From positions 62,001 to 126,000 of the forward strand of contig JAHLLI010000009.1 in NCBI GenBank assembly GCA_020444245.1: a stretch of DNA of 64,000 bases. Reading direction: 5' to 3'. Each line of letters opens with the position of its first letter. Position 1 is the stretch's first letter. The DNA comes from Actinomycetales bacterium (GTDB taxonomy: Bacteria > Actinomycetota > Actinomycetes > Actinomycetales > Cellulomonadaceae). The notes below the pieces were generated by a model. The model was not told where the DNA came from. It searched no databases and was given only the letters and a program-made list of their open reading frames with translations. Positions 54,684 through 63,946 of the stretch are shown here, piece by piece. Both the position numbers and the translations under genes were made by a program.

Positions 54684-55301
54684 TCAGGCGGGCGCGCCGT
54701 ACCGCAGACCGTCCAGGACGATGCGGAGCATCCGCTTCGTGGCCTCGGGGTCCTGGGCACTCGGGTTCGCCGAGCAGACTCCGACCACGGCGTGCAGCAC
54801 GTCCATCGGCTCGACGTCGCCGCGGATGACCCCGGCGTCGGACGCGGCCGTGAAGAGCTGGTCCGCGGCCGCTCGCAGCTGGGTGCGGGTGTCGGAGAAG
54901 ACGCTCTCGGAGTCGTCGCCCAGGGCGCTGCGGAGCGCCGCCGCGGTGTCGCGCTTGCGCCCGGCGTACTCGGCGAAGCTCAGCACCCACGCCTCGATGG
55001 CCTGCTCGACCGACAGGCGTCCGAGCAGCTCGGGTACCGCGGCGCACAGGCGTGTCACACCCTCGCGATAGACCTGCTCGATGAGCACGGCACGGGTGGG
55101 GAAGTGGCGGTACAGCGTCCCGATGCCCACGCCCGCGCGCCGGGCGACCTCTTCGAGCGAGGCATCCGTGCCCGACTCGCTGAACACGTCGGTGGCTGCC
55201 GCGAGGACCCTCTCGCGGTTGCGGGCCGCATCTGCGCGCAGCCGACGTGGCTGCGACGGCGCCGTCGCACGGCTGGCCAACCGGGCCACCTCCCGTCGCA
55301 C
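54684..55301 (-). CDS. TetR-family transcriptional regulator
   Basis: 205 residues. Helix-turn-helix: RERVLAAATDVFSESGTDASLEEVARRAGVGIGTLYRHFPTRAVLIEQVY, followed by a helical ligand domain ending in DPEATKRMLRIVLDGLRYG. It is divergent from an EmrB/QacA-type pump, the common repressor-efflux arrangement. GTG 55301 is 6 nt after TACGAC, a weak -10. A later start is possible, since the first 25 residues are basic and variable. Confidence 0.9.
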   Translation of the reverse strand: MRREVARLASRATAPSQPRRLRADAARNRERVLAAATDVFSESGTDASLEEVARRAGVGIGTLYRHFPTRAVLIEQVYREGVTRLCAAVPELLGRLSVEQAIEAWVLSFAEYAGRKRDTAAALRSALGDDSESVFSDTRTQLRAAADQLFTAASDAGVIRGDVEPMDVLHAVVGVCSANPSAQDPEATKRMLRIVLDGLRYGAPA

Positions 55302-55317
55302 GAATCTGTCGTAACAC

Positions 55318-55347
55318 TTGCGTAACCGGAGGATGCCTCCGTATATT
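55318..55347 (+). promoter_or_regulatory. MFS pump promoter with operator palindrome in the spacer
   Basis: -35 TTGCGT (55318-55323), 18-nt spacer, -10 TATATT (55342-55347). The spacer contains CGGAGG-ATG-CCTCCG (55327-55341), a likely TetR operator. A third GGAGGC lies at 55354. Confidence 0.65.
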
Positions 55348-55400
55348 TCTTTCCGGAGGCTCCATCCACTTATCCCACATCCTACGTCCGGGAGGCCCCG

Positions 55401-56867
55401 GTGTCCTCATCTGACACCCGACAGGTGGCCCCGTGGCTCGTCATGGCCGCGATCCTCACCACCCAGCTGATGATCGTTCTCGATGCCACGATCGTGAACG
55501 TCGCTCTACCTCACATCCAGACCGCCCTCGGCTTCAGCCCCACCGGGCTGTCGTGGGTGATCAACGCCTACACGCTCGCCTTCGGCGGGCTCCTGCTGCT
55601 CGGCGCGCGGGCCGGCGACCTGCTCGGCCGGCGCCGGGTGCTCCTGGCCGGCATCGGCCTGTTCGTCGTCGCCTCGTTCCTGGGCGGCCTGTCCCTGACC
55701 GCCGGGCAGCTGCTGGCCGCCCGCGCCGTGCAGGGCGTCGGCGCTGCCTTGGCCGCGCCGTCGGTGCTCGCCCTGCTCGTCGGGCGGTTCCCCGAGGGCC
55801 GGGAGCGCGCCCGTGCGCTCGGCTGGTTCTCCGCCATGGCGATCGGCGGGGCGGCCATCGGCCTCATCGCCGGCGGCATGCTGACCCAGTGGGTCTCGTG
55901 GCGGTGGGTGTTCTTCGTCAACGTGCCCATCGGTCTGCTGCTCATCGCGGTCAGCCGGTACGCGCTCGAGGAGACCCCGCGCCACCCCGGCCGGTTCGAC
56001 CTCGCCGGCGCGCTCACCGCGACGCTCGGCACCACGGCCGTGGTCTACGGCTTCGTCCGAGCCGCGTCGGACGGCTGGAGTGACCCGTTCACGATCGGCG
56101 CGTTCCTGCTGGGCGCGACGCTGATCAGCCTGTTCGTGGCGATCGAGCTGCGCGCGGCGTCGCCCATCACCCCGCTCGGCCTGTTCGCCCATCGCACCCG
56201 GTCGGTCTCGCTGCTGGCCAGGGTGCTCCTGGTGGCCGGGATGATGGGGATGTTCTTCTACCTCACCCAGTTCCTCCAGGAGATCCTGGGCTACTCGCCG
56301 CTGACCGCCGGCCTGGCCTTCCTGCCGCTGACGGTGATGCTCTTCACGATGTCGCGGATCTCGGCGGCGCTGATGGGGCGGGTGGACGGCAGGTTCCTCA
56401 TGGTCGGCGGACTGCTGCTGTCGACAGCGGCGCTGCTGGTGCTCTCGCGCCTCGGGGCGGACAGCGGCTACCTGGCGGTCCTCGTGCCACTGCTGCTGTT
56501 CGGCACCGGCAACGGGCTCGCGTTCGTGCCGTTGACCGCCGCGTCGCTGACCGAGGTCGCGCCGGCGCAGGCCGGTGCCGCCTCGGGTCTGGTGAACGTC
56601 GCCCAGCAGGTGGGCGGCTCGCTGGGTCTGGCGATCCTGGTGACCGTCGGTTCGACGGCGGCGGCGAACGCCGCCCCCGTCGGGTCCACCGCGGCGCAGG
56701 TCGCGCAGCACGCGTTCGTGGCCGGGGCGGACCGCGCCTTCCTGGCCGGTGCGCTGTTCATCGCCGCGACGGTCGTGCTGCTCGCCGTCACGCTCCCGGG
56801 CCGGCGCCGCGACGCGCAGGAGGCCCTCGTAGACGACGAGGTGATGGTCCCGGCGCTGGCGGACTGA
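55401..56867 (+). CDS. DHA2-family MFS drug exporter (EmrB/QacA type, 14 TM)
   Basis: 488 residues, about 14 hydrophobic segments. ATIVNVALPHIQTALGFSPTGLSWVINAYTLAFGGLLLLGARAGDLLGRRRVLLAG contains the DHA2 motif D1 and motif A (GxLxDxxGRRxxL-type). GVGAALAAPSVLALLVGRFPEGRERARALG is motif C, marking drug/H+ antiporters. GGGAGG precedes GTG 55401. It is regulated in all likelihood by the divergent TetR protein. Substrate unknown. Confidence 0.94.
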   Translation: MSSSDTRQVAPWLVMAAILTTQLMIVLDATIVNVALPHIQTALGFSPTGLSWVINAYTLAFGGLLLLGARAGDLLGRRRVLLAGIGLFVVASFLGGLSLTAGQLLAARAVQGVGAALAAPSVLALLVGRFPEGRERARALGWFSAMAIGGAAIGLIAGGMLTQWVSWRWVFFVNVPIGLLLIAVSRYALEETPRHPGRFDLAGALTATLGTTAVVYGFVRAASDGWSDPFTIGAFLLGATLISLFVAIELRAASPITPLGLFAHRTRSVSLLARVLLVAGMMGMFFYLTQFLQEILGYSPLTAGLAFLPLTVMLFTMSRISAALMGRVDGRFLMVGGLLLSTAALLVLSRLGADSGYLAVLVPLLLFGTGNGLAFVPLTAASLTEVAPAQAGAASGLVNVAQQVGGSLGLAILVTVGSTAAANAAPVGSTAAQVAQHAFVAGADRAFLAGALFIAATVVLLAVTLPGRRRDAQEALVDDEVMVPALAD

Positions 56868-56875
56868 TCACGCAG

Positions 56876-56912
56876 CACCGCGGTGGGCCGCACGTCGCGG
56901 TCCACCGCGGTG
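56876..56912 (+). terminator. Hairpin after the MFS gene
   Basis: Two copies of the self-complementary CACCGCGGTG, at 56876 and 56903, can pair with each other across a 17-nt loop. 9 nt after the stop. Confidence 0.45.
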
Positions 56913-57504
56913 GCGCGTCCGCGGGGCTCAGCTGCGGTGGGTTCGGCGGCAAGGTGTGATGGATGGGTCGAACTCGCCGGTGAGGTTTGACCTGCATCCT
57001 TCGCGCTCGGAGGAGTGCGACGGGCACCCGGCCGCTGCGAGCCGGACGTTTGACGTGCGAAGGCAGGCCCGCCGACGGCGCCGACCGGACGCGCGGACGG
57101 CGGCACGAGCGGATGTGCTGGGCGGTGCCCGGCCGTGCGGAGAGGCGCTGACTCGAACACCGGGCACGAGTTCGTACGTCCGCCTGTTCGGGGACGCGCC
57201 ACATGTTCGAATCCGCGGTGGCATCCGGAACTCGGCATGAGCGTGCGTGCGGCCGGCGGTGGTGCGGCCGACGCGGCGAAGCGGGTCGGAGGCCCGGATG
57301 GGCGTTCGCAGGGTGGACGGCCCCGCACGGACCGGCGTCTGAGCGCCGGCTCGCCGCGTGGGGCGCCGGGAGCCGCCCGCGACGGCGCTCCCTACCCTCG
57401 TGCACGTCGGCTGTGACCGGGCACGCCGGCGGCAGCCGCTCCCCACGCCTCGACCGGGATCCCGCGGCGGGGCTGACTCATCGGATCTCACCTTGCTGCC
57501 GAGC
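56913..57504. other. 592-bp region without a supportable gene
   Basis: Several frames stay open because of the GC content, but their translations are Arg/Pro/Ser-rich with no family signs and no good ribosome site. A 187-codon minus-strand frame (56928-57491) is the longest. Composition is slightly less extreme than around it. It may be a decayed gene or non-coding; I see no RNA gene. Confidence 0.5.
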
Positions 57505-58833
57505 TCAGCTCCGGGTCAGTGCCTCGAGCTCGTCCTCGGGCTGCACCGTCACCCGGTCATCGACCCAGGCCTCGACCAGCACGCCGACCACGGCGCCGAG
57601 CACCGCGGGCACCGTCACGGCCGGGCCCGCGGGCGCCAGCAGGAGGAACCCGAAGAGCACCGCGGTGAACGGCAGGCCGAGCACCGCGCCGACCGCCGCC
57701 GCCACGCCGGCCGCGGCCAGGGCGGGTAGCGCGGAGCCGGGCAGCGCGGCGTGCGCCGCGGACGCCAGGGCGACGCCGACGGCGATCCCCGGGAAGATCG
57801 TGCCTCCGCGGAACCCGACCCCGAGGCTCACGCCGTACGCCGTCGCCTTCGCCGCGGCGATCAGCAGCAAGGCCCCGGCTGACGCGAGGCCCATCATCGT
57901 GCCCAGGTCCGCCTGGCCCGAGAAGAGCACTACCGACACCGGCTCGCCGGTCGCCGCGCGGGTCGCGATCGCCAGCAGGCCCACCACGACGCCCCCGGCC
58001 ACGAGCCCGGGCAGCGGCGCGATGCGGCCGCGCAGCAGCCGCGCCCCGCGGACGACCCCGGCGAGCAGCAGGGCGGTCACCAGCGCCACGGCGAGCGCCG
58101 GCAGCAGGTCGCGGAGGCGCACGGTCGGGTACGGCTCGAGGGCGCCAAGGTCGAGCGGGTGCGTCGACAGGCCGGTCCAGGCGCCCACCCCCACCCGTGT
58201 CAGGTAGCCGGCGCCCAGCGCGACGACCACCGGCAGCAGTCGGACCAGCACCACCGTGCGCCGGTGGGCGACGCCGCCCATCAGGACGGCGCCCTCGAGG
58301 ATGAGGATGGCCGTGACCAGCGGGTTGCCGATCACCACGCCCAGCGCGGCGGAGGCGCCGCACATCGCGAGCACCGGCGCCGCCCGGCGCAGCCCGCCAC
58401 GGGCCGACGCGAAGGCGATCGCGGTCCCGATCGCCAGCAGCGGGGCCTCCGGCCCCACCACGGCTCCGGCGGCGAGCGTGGCGAACGCCGCCAGCAGCGT
58501 GCTGCCGATCGCGGAGGGGCCGATGTCGAAGGACAGCGGGTCCAGCGGGTGGTGCCCGCCGTGGCCCGGCAGCCGGATCGCACCCGCGACGGCGGCCCCG
58601 CCGACCGCCAGGACGCCCAGCACCCACCACCACGGCGCCTCGTGCGCGCCCCACCAGCCGGGCGCGGTGTGCCACACCAACGTCTCGGCCTCGTGGGCGA
58701 GCACCGTGAAGCCGTACGCGCCGAGCGACCCGAGGATCCCGATGGTGGCTGCCGCCGCGAGCAGCGCCAGCTCGGGACCCAGGCGCAGGGGAGGGGCGGA
58801 CGAGGGCGGCGTGGGTGGGACGTCGGCGCTCAC
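57505..58833 (-). CDS. Voltage-gated chloride channel/antiporter (ClC) family protein
   Basis: 442 residues, about ten to twelve hydrophobic segments. [14 protein letters not shown] corresponds to the GxEGP filter motif (GPEAP), and [16 protein letters not shown] to GxFxP (GTIFP). The first selectivity motif GSGxP is not obvious, and the gating Glu is present in GPEAP. It probably moves chloride or fluoride-like anions across the membrane. GTG 58833 lies 7 nt after CAGGCT, giving a leaderless start. Divergent from sucC. Confidence 0.88.
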   Translation of the reverse strand: MSADVPPTPPSSAPPLRLGPELALLAAAATIGILGSLGAYGFTVLAHEAETLVWHTAPGWWGAHEAPWWWVLGVLAVGGAAVAGAIRLPGHGGHHPLDPLSFDIGPSAIGSTLLAAFATLAAGAVVGPEAPLLAIGTAIAFASARGGLRRAAPVLAMCGASAALGVVIGNPLVTAILILEGAVLMGGVAHRRTVVLVRLLPVVVALGAGYLTRVGVGAWTGLSTHPLDLGALEPYPTVRLRDLLPALAVALVTALLLAGVVRGARLLRGRIAPLPGLVAGGVVVGLLAIATRAATGEPVSVVLFSGQADLGTMMGLASAGALLLIAAAKATAYGVSLGVGFRGGTIFPGIAVGVALASAAHAALPGSALPALAAAGVAAAVGAVLGLPFTAVLFGFLLLAPAGPAVTVPAVLGAVVGVLVEAWVDDRVTVQPEDELEALTRS

Positions 58834-58840
58834 GGGCGAC

Positions 58841-58846
58841 AGCCTG
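58841..58846 (-). promoter_or_regulatory. Leaderless -10 element of the ClC gene
   Basis: Reads CAGGCT on the minus strand, 7 nt before GTG 58833. Confidence 0.5.
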
Positions 58847-58899
58847 CCGTGCGCGCCGGGGCCGGCGCCATGGCTGCGGGCGAGCCGCCGGGACGAAAG

Positions 58900-58940
58900 T
58901 CTCTCGACGCCAAGAGATCTCCGCCGTCACCGACTACGAT
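58900..58940 (+). promoter_or_regulatory. sucC upstream dyad and -10 candidate
   Basis: TCTCTCGACGCCAAGAGA (58900-58917) is an imperfect palindrome with 5-bp arms, MarR-operator-like. TACGAT at 58935 is a possible -10, giving a leader of about 40 nt. Confidence 0.4.
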
Positions 58941-58986
58941 CGCTGCGGCGGCGGCAATCGCCGAGCAGCGGACGAAGGGCGTCAGG

Positions 58987-60159
58987 GTGGACCTGTTCGA
59001 GTACCAGGCACGGGATCTCTTCGACAAGCACGGCGTCCCCGTGCTGGGCGGCGTGGTCGCCACGACCCCGCAGGAGGCCAGGGCCGCGGCGGAGCACCTC
59101 GGTGGCGGCACAGTGGTGGTCAAGGCCCAGGTGAAGACCGGCGGGCGTGGCAAGGCCGGTGGCGTCAAGCTCGCGCACTCCCCGGACGAGGCCGAGGCCC
59201 GCGCCCGGGAGATCCTCGGCATGGACATCAAGGGCCACACCGTGCACCGCGTCATGGTCGCGGCCGGGGCCTCGATCGCCGAGGAGTACTACGTCTCGCT
59301 CCTCCTGGACCGCGCCGAGCGCCGCTACCTGGCGATGGCCAGCGTCGAGGGCGGCGTGGAGATCGAGCAGCTCGCCGTCGAGCGGCCGGACGCGCTGGCC
59401 CGCGTCGCCGTGGACCCGACGGTCGGCATCGACGCGGCCAAGGCTGCCGAGATCGTGGCGACGGCGGGCTTCGACGCCGACACCGCCCCGAAGGTCGCGG
59501 AGGTCCTCCAGCAGCTGTGGACCGTGTACCGCGAGGAGGACGCGACCCTCGTCGAGGTCAACCCGCTGGTCAAGACCGCCGACGGCCGGATCATCGCGCT
59601 GGACGGCAAGGTCACGCTCGACGACAACGCGGGCTTCCGGCACCCCGACCACGCAGCGCTCGAGGACAAGGCGTCCGCCGACCCGCTCGAGGCCAAGGCC
59701 AAGGAGCACGACCTCAACTACGTCAAGCTCGACGGTTCCGTCGGCATCATCGGCAACGGCGCCGGCCTGGTGATGAGCACGCTGGACGTGGTCGCGCTCG
59801 CCGGCCAGGCGCACGGCGGGGTCAAGCCCGCGAACTTCCTGGACATCGGCGGCGGCGCCTCGGCCGAGGTGATGGCCGCGGGCCTGGACGTCATCCTCGG
59901 CGACCCGCAGGTCAAGGCCGTGTTCGTGAACGTCTTCGGGGGGATCACCGCGTGCGACGCGGTGGCCAACGGCATCGTGTCGGCGCTGGGCATGCTCGGC
60001 GACGCCGCGACCAAGCCGCTCGTCGTGCGCCTGGACGGCAACAACGTCGCCGAGGGCCGCGCCATCCTGAGCGCCGCCAACCACCCGCTGGTGACCCTGG
60101 CCGAGACCATGGACGGCGGCGCCGACCGGGCCGCCGAGCTCGCCCACACCGCCGCCTGA
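58987..60159 (+). CDS. sucC: Succinyl-CoA synthetase beta subunit
   Basis: 390 residues. ATP-grasp domain: [88 protein letters not shown]; ligase domain: [52 protein letters not shown]. It makes ATP or GTP from succinyl-CoA in the TCA cycle. GTG 58987 has AAGGG upstream and gives the family-typical N terminus. Confidence 0.97.
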   Translation: MDLFEYQARDLFDKHGVPVLGGVVATTPQEARAAAEHLGGGTVVVKAQVKTGGRGKAGGVKLAHSPDEAEARAREILGMDIKGHTVHRVMVAAGASIAEEYYVSLLLDRAERRYLAMASVEGGVEIEQLAVERPDALARVAVDPTVGIDAAKAAEIVATAGFDADTAPKVAEVLQQLWTVYREEDATLVEVNPLVKTADGRIIALDGKVTLDDNAGFRHPDHAALEDKASADPLEAKAKEHDLNYVKLDGSVGIIGNGAGLVMSTLDVVALAGQAHGGVKPANFLDIGGGASAEVMAAGLDVILGDPQVKAVFVNVFGGITACDAVANGIVSALGMLGDAATKPLVVRLDGNNVAEGRAILSAANHPLVTLAETMDGGADRAAELAHTAA

Positions 60160-60190
60160 GACCCGACGAAAGAGACGGACCGAGACAGAC

Positions 60191-61081
60191 ATGGCGATCT
60201 TCCTCACCGAGGCCTCGAAGGTCATCGTCCAGGGCATGACCGGGTCGGAGGGCACCAAGCACACCACCCGGATGCTCGCCGCCGGCACGCAGATCGTGGG
60301 CGGGGTCAACCCGCGCAAGGCCGGCACCAGCCAGACGTTCCCGCTGGGTGACGCCACGGTGGACATCCCGGTGTTCGGCACCGTCGCAGAGGCGATGGCC
60401 GCGACCGGCGCGGACGTGTCGGTGGTCTTCGTGCCGCCCGCCTACGCCAAGGCGGCGGTCATGGAGTCGATCGACGCCGGCATGCCGCTGACCGTGATCA
60501 TCACCGAGGGCATCGCGGTGGCCGACACCGCCGAGTTCTTCACCGCCGCGCAGGCGGCCGGGGTCCGGCTGATCGGGCCGAACTGCCCGGGCATCATCAG
60601 CCCCGGGCGCTCGAACGTGGGCATCACACCGGCCGACATCACGGGCCCTGGCCGGGTCGGGCTGGTGTCGAAGTCCGGCACGCTGACCTACCAGATGATG
60701 TACGAGCTGCGGGACTTCGGGTTCTCGACCTGCATCGGCATCGGCGGGGACCCGATCATCGGCACCACGCACATCGACGCGCTCGCGGCGTTCGAGGCCG
60801 ACCCCGACACCGATGCGATCGTCATGATCGGCGAGATCGGCGGCGACGCCGAGGAGCGTGCGGCCGCCTTCATCCGCGAGCACGTGACCAAGCCCGTCGT
60901 CGGCTACGTGGCGGGCTTCACCGCGCCCGAGGGCAAGACGATGGGGCACGCCGGGGCGATCGTCTCGGGTTCGTCCGGCACCGCGCAGGCCAAGAAGGAG
61001 GCCCTCGAGGCCGCCGGGGTCACCGTGGGTCGCACGCCCAGCGAGACCGCCGAGCTGATGCGCCAGATCCTCTCGCGCTGA
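60191..61081 (+). CDS. sucD: Succinyl-CoA synthetase alpha subunit
   Basis: 296 residues. CoA-binding Rossmann domain: [42 protein letters not shown]; catalytic phospho-His253 in [29 protein letters not shown] and [14 protein letters not shown] are further blocks. It pairs with SucC, 31 nt upstream in the same operon. Confidence 0.98.
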   Translation: MAIFLTEASKVIVQGMTGSEGTKHTTRMLAAGTQIVGGVNPRKAGTSQTFPLGDATVDIPVFGTVAEAMAATGADVSVVFVPPAYAKAAVMESIDAGMPLTVIITEGIAVADTAEFFTAAQAAGVRLIGPNCPGIISPGRSNVGITPADITGPGRVGLVSKSGTLTYQMMYELRDFGFSTCIGIGGDPIIGTTHIDALAAFEADPDTDAIVMIGEIGGDAEERAAAFIREHVTKPVVGYVAGFTAPEGKTMGHAGAIVSGSSGTAQAKKEALEAAGVTVGRTPSETAELMRQILSR

Positions 61082-61157
61082 GCCCGCGGCCGGGCCCGGC
61101 TGCGACCCACCTGCCGACACACCCGCGCGCCAGCGCCGAACCGCCTCGCGCAGCGGC

Positions 61158-61163
61158 GACGAT
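61158..61163 (+). promoter_or_regulatory. Leaderless -10 element of the DUF6350 gene
   Basis: GACGAT, 6 nt, GTG 61170, as for the PspC kinase gene. Confidence 0.5.
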
Positions 61164-61169
61164 GGCTGG

Positions 61170-62543
61170 GTGAGCCGACCGGTCCTGCCCCCGTCGTTCC
61201 CGGCGACCCGCCGGGTGGACGACGCTCCCGTGCCGGAGGTCGGCGCCCGTCGCCGCACGTTGGACGAGGCGTTCGGCGGGGCGCGGCGCCGGGCCGCCGC
61301 TCTCGGCGCCCGGTTGAGCCCGGTCGGCCGGACCCGGTGGGCGTCCGGGCTGTTCGCCGGCGTGCAGGGCGCCGTGCTCTCGCTGCTGGTCGTGGTGGTG
61401 CCGGCGATGGCGGCGTACGTCGCGACCTCGGCCGACCCCGCGAACGACGCGGTCGGGTGGCCGCAGGCGGTCGCGGTGGGTGCGGCGCTGTGGCTGCTCG
61501 GCCAGGGCGGTGCGCTGGTCGCCGGAGGGACGACGGTGGCGCTGGTCCCGCTCGGGATCACCGCCCTGGTGGTCTTCGGCTGCTACGCGTCCGCCCGGCG
61601 CTCGGCCCACCCCACGGTGGGCGCCTGGCTCGCCGCGGTGGGCGGCCACCTCGTGGTGGTGGTCGTCGTGCTGCTCGGCGCAGGGTCGGTCGGGCCGCTG
61701 GGGGCAGGGTCCGGTGCCGTGGCCCGCGCGTTGCTCGGCTCGCTGGCGGTGGCCGCGCTCGGTCTCGGCCTCGGTGCGGCCAGGCCCGGGACGGTCGCGG
61801 CGTGGGCGGCGCCGAGGGTGGCCGTCGTCCCGGCCTGGGTGCGGACGTCGGTCCGGGTCGGTCTGGCCGTCCCGGCCGCGCTGGTCGCGGTCGCGGCCGG
61901 CGTGACGGCGACCTGGGCGGTGGCCGGCCGGGCGGCGACCGGTGACGTCCTGGAAGCCCTCGGCCCGGACGCGTTCGGCGGGGCGACCCTCGCGGTCGCG
62001 CAGCTGGCCCTGGTGCCCAACCTGGTCCTGTGGGCGTTGTCCTGGCTGACCGGGACCGGCTTCGCGGTGGGCGCCGGGACGAGGTTCGCGCCCGACGAGA
62101 TCCTCGGGGGCCCGATGCCGGCGCTCCCGCTGCTGGGCGCGCTGCCCACCGACGCCGGCGGGGTGCTCGCCTGGGCGCCGGCGGCGGTGGTGGTCATCGG
62201 GCTCCTCGCCGCCTGGTGGCTGCACCGCCGGCTCGCCGAGCAGTCCGCCTGGCAGCCCCTGGCGGCCGTCGGGGTGACCGCGGCCGTCGCCGCCACGGCG
62301 ACCGGGTTGCTGGCGCTGCTGTCCGGCGGGCCGGTGGGCCCGGGGCGGATGACGGTGGTCGGCCCGTCCGCGGTGCTCGTGGCGCTGGACACCGCCGCGC
62401 TCCTGCTGCCCGCGCTCCTGCTGGTGCTGCCGGGTTCGGCACTGGTGCGGCAGGCCGTGCGGCGGGCCGTACGGCGGGGCCCTGCCGACGACGCGGCAGG
62501 TCAGGGCGACGGCGTCGGGGTGAGCACCAGCCCGGGGAACTGA
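61170..62543 (+). CDS. DUF6350 integral membrane protein
   Basis: 457 residues. A cytoplasmic N terminus of about 60 residues is followed by roughly ten Val/Ala/Leu-rich membrane segments. PDEILGGPMPALPLLGALPTDAGG is a conserved loop in this actinobacterial family, which commonly lies between sucD and purN. Function unknown. The last 43 bp overlap the end of the convergent proline-rich gene. Confidence 0.85.
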   Translation: MSRPVLPPSFPATRRVDDAPVPEVGARRRTLDEAFGGARRRAAALGARLSPVGRTRWASGLFAGVQGAVLSLLVVVVPAMAAYVATSADPANDAVGWPQAVAVGAALWLLGQGGALVAGGTTVALVPLGITALVVFGCYASARRSAHPTVGAWLAAVGGHLVVVVVVLLGAGSVGPLGAGSGAVARALLGSLAVAALGLGLGAARPGTVAAWAAPRVAVVPAWVRTSVRVGLAVPAALVAVAAGVTATWAVAGRAATGDVLEALGPDAFGGATLAVAQLALVPNLVLWALSWLTGTGFAVGAGTRFAPDEILGGPMPALPLLGALPTDAGGVLAWAPAAVVVIGLLAAWWLHRRLAEQSAWQPLAAVGVTAAVAATATGLLALLSGGPVGPGRMTVVGPSAVLVALDTAALLLPALLLVLPGSALVRQAVRRAVRRGPADDAAGQGDGVGVSTSPGN

Positions 62544-63124
62544 CCGCCCAGACGGTCGGTGACGGCCTGCTGGTACTGGGCCTCGCAGGCGTGCTGCGCG
62601 GAGATCGTCAGCGCCTGGGACTGGCACCGCTGGAGCTCCAGCGGGATCGGCCAGAGCGCCGCCGCCGCGGCGAACCACAGCGTGACCAGCCCCGCGATCA
62701 TCGTGGTGCCGACGGCCGAGGCGATCACCGTGCTGCCGCGCCGGGCCCGGGTCGCGGCCGCGACGGCCCGGACGCCCGCGACGACGGTCGCCACGGCGAA
62801 CCCCCCTGCGCCCAGCTGCCACGGCAGCGGCAGCATGAGCGTGACGAGCGTGGCCACGCCGAACGCCACGAGCGTGCGCATCCGCCGCGCGGCGAGCTCG
62901 AGGGCCTCCTCGGACGGGGGCGGCGCGGGCGGCCGCGTCGGCGGCTGCCGGAGCGGACCTTGCGGGGGTCGGCCCTGCGGCGGGGGGCCCTGCGGGGGTC
63001 GGCCCTGCGGCGGGGGCCCCTGCGGGGGTCGGCCGTCCTGGGGCGGCGGGCCGTCCGGTCGCGGGTCCTGCGCCGACCGGTCGGGGCGACCACCGCGCGG
63101 CGGAGGTGCGTACGGGTTGTCCAC
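62501..63124 (-). CDS. Proline-rich membrane protein with two TM segments
   Basis: 207 residues. Residues 1-75 are Pro/Gln/Gly/Arg repeats (PPPQGRPPQG units; the DNA repeats at about 62955-63050). Then comes a helix with EEALELAARRMRT and hydrophobic segments TLVAFGVATLVTLMLPLPWQL, GGFAVATVVAGVRAVAAA and GTTMIAGLVTLWFAAAAALWP, with a C-terminal domain containing two Cys (QRCQSQALTISAQHACEAQYQ). No family recognised. AAGGAGGGGC precedes GTG 63124. Its stop lies inside the end of the DUF6350 gene on the other strand. Confidence 0.75.
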   Translation of the reverse strand: MDNPYAPPPRGGRPDRSAQDPRPDGPPPQDGRPPQGPPPQGRPPQGPPPQGRPPQGPLRQPPTRPPAPPPSEEALELAARRMRTLVAFGVATLVTLMLPLPWQLGAGGFAVATVVAGVRAVAAATRARRGSTVIASAVGTTMIAGLVTLWFAAAAALWPIPLELQRCQSQALTISAQHACEAQYQQAVTDRLGGQFPGLVLTPTPSP

Positions 63125-63193
63125 GCCCCTCCTTGCGCGCCCCTGCGGGCTCTCCGCGGCGGACCATCTGGCCCGGCCCAGTCTGGCACCCGC

Positions 63194-63199
63194 TAGCCT
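63194..63199 (+). promoter_or_regulatory. Leaderless -10 element of purN
   Basis: TAGCCT, 6 nt, GTG 63206. Confidence 0.75.
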
Positions 63200-63205
63200 C
63201 GGCGC

Positions 63206-63868
63206 GTGCCCTCCCAGGACGCGCCCCAGCCGCCGGCTCCGTCGCGCACCACCGTGCCACATCCGGCGCGGCTGGCCGTGCTCGTCTCGGGGACCGGGTC
63301 CAACCTCGCCGCCCTGCTCGCGGCGCAGTCCGAGCCGGACTACCCGGCCCGGGTCGTGGCGGTGATCAGCGACAAGCCGGACGCCGGCGGGCTCGAGGTC
63401 GCGCGGGCGGCCGGGGTAGCGACTGTCGTGGTCCGTCCCGCGGACTTCCCCGACCGCGCGGCGTGGGACGCCGCGCTGGCCCGTGCGGTCGACGCGGTCG
63501 ACCCGGCCTGGGTGGTGTGCGCCGGGTTCATGCGGATCCTCGGCCCGGCGTTCCTCGGGCGGTACGCGGGGCGGGTCCTCAACACCCACCCGGCGCTGCT
63601 GCCGTCGTTCCCCGGGGCCCACGCCGTGCGCGACGCCCTCGCGCACGGCGTCGCGGTGACCGGGTGCACGCTGCACCTGGTGGACGAGGGCGTCGACACC
63701 GGCCCGATCCTGGCCCAGCGAGCCGTGGACGTTCTGCCCGACGACGACGAGACGAGCCTGCACGAGCGCATCAAGGTCGCCGAGCGGGCGATGCTCGTCG
63801 AGACGATCGCCGCGGTCGCACGACGGGGCGTGCGCGTGGACGGGCGGCGCGCCCGGATCGGCGGCTGA
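63206..63868 (+). CDS. purN: Phosphoribosylglycinamide formyltransferase
   Basis: 220 residues. LAVLVSGTGSNLAALLAAQ (GAR phosphate loop), VISDKPDAGGLEVARAAG, VCAGFMRILGPAFL, NTHPALLPSFPGAHAVRDAL with catalytic Asn and His, and LVDEGVDTGPILAQ with the catalytic Asp. It transfers formyl from 10-formyl-THF to GAR in purine synthesis. A 20-residue N-terminal extension (PSQDAPQPPAPSRTT) precedes the fold. The expected next gene in many actinobacteria is purH; the next frame does not look like it. Confidence 0.97.
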   Translation: MPSQDAPQPPAPSRTTVPHPARLAVLVSGTGSNLAALLAAQSEPDYPARVVAVISDKPDAGGLEVARAAGVATVVVRPADFPDRAAWDAALARAVDAVDPAWVVCAGFMRILGPAFLGRYAGRVLNTHPALLPSFPGAHAVRDALAHGVAVTGCTLHLVDEGVDTGPILAQRAVDVLPDDDETSLHERIKVAERAMLVETIAAVARRGVRVDGRRARIGG

Positions 63869-63946
63869 GACCGCGTCGGGCGAGGATCCCGGTCGTACGA
63901 TCTCGCCAAGGGGGCCCGCCGGGCCCGTCGCAGGGGGAAGACGCCG

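Noticed and set aside
57043-57056. Third DosR-like box, CGGACGTTTGACGT
   Set aside because: The right half does not fit (CGT instead of CCC), and there is no gene start nearby.
57200-57235. A tRNA T-loop-like GTTCGAATCC
   Set aside because: No matching acceptor, D-arm or anticodon arm can be drawn around it; the stem next to the loop does not pair properly.
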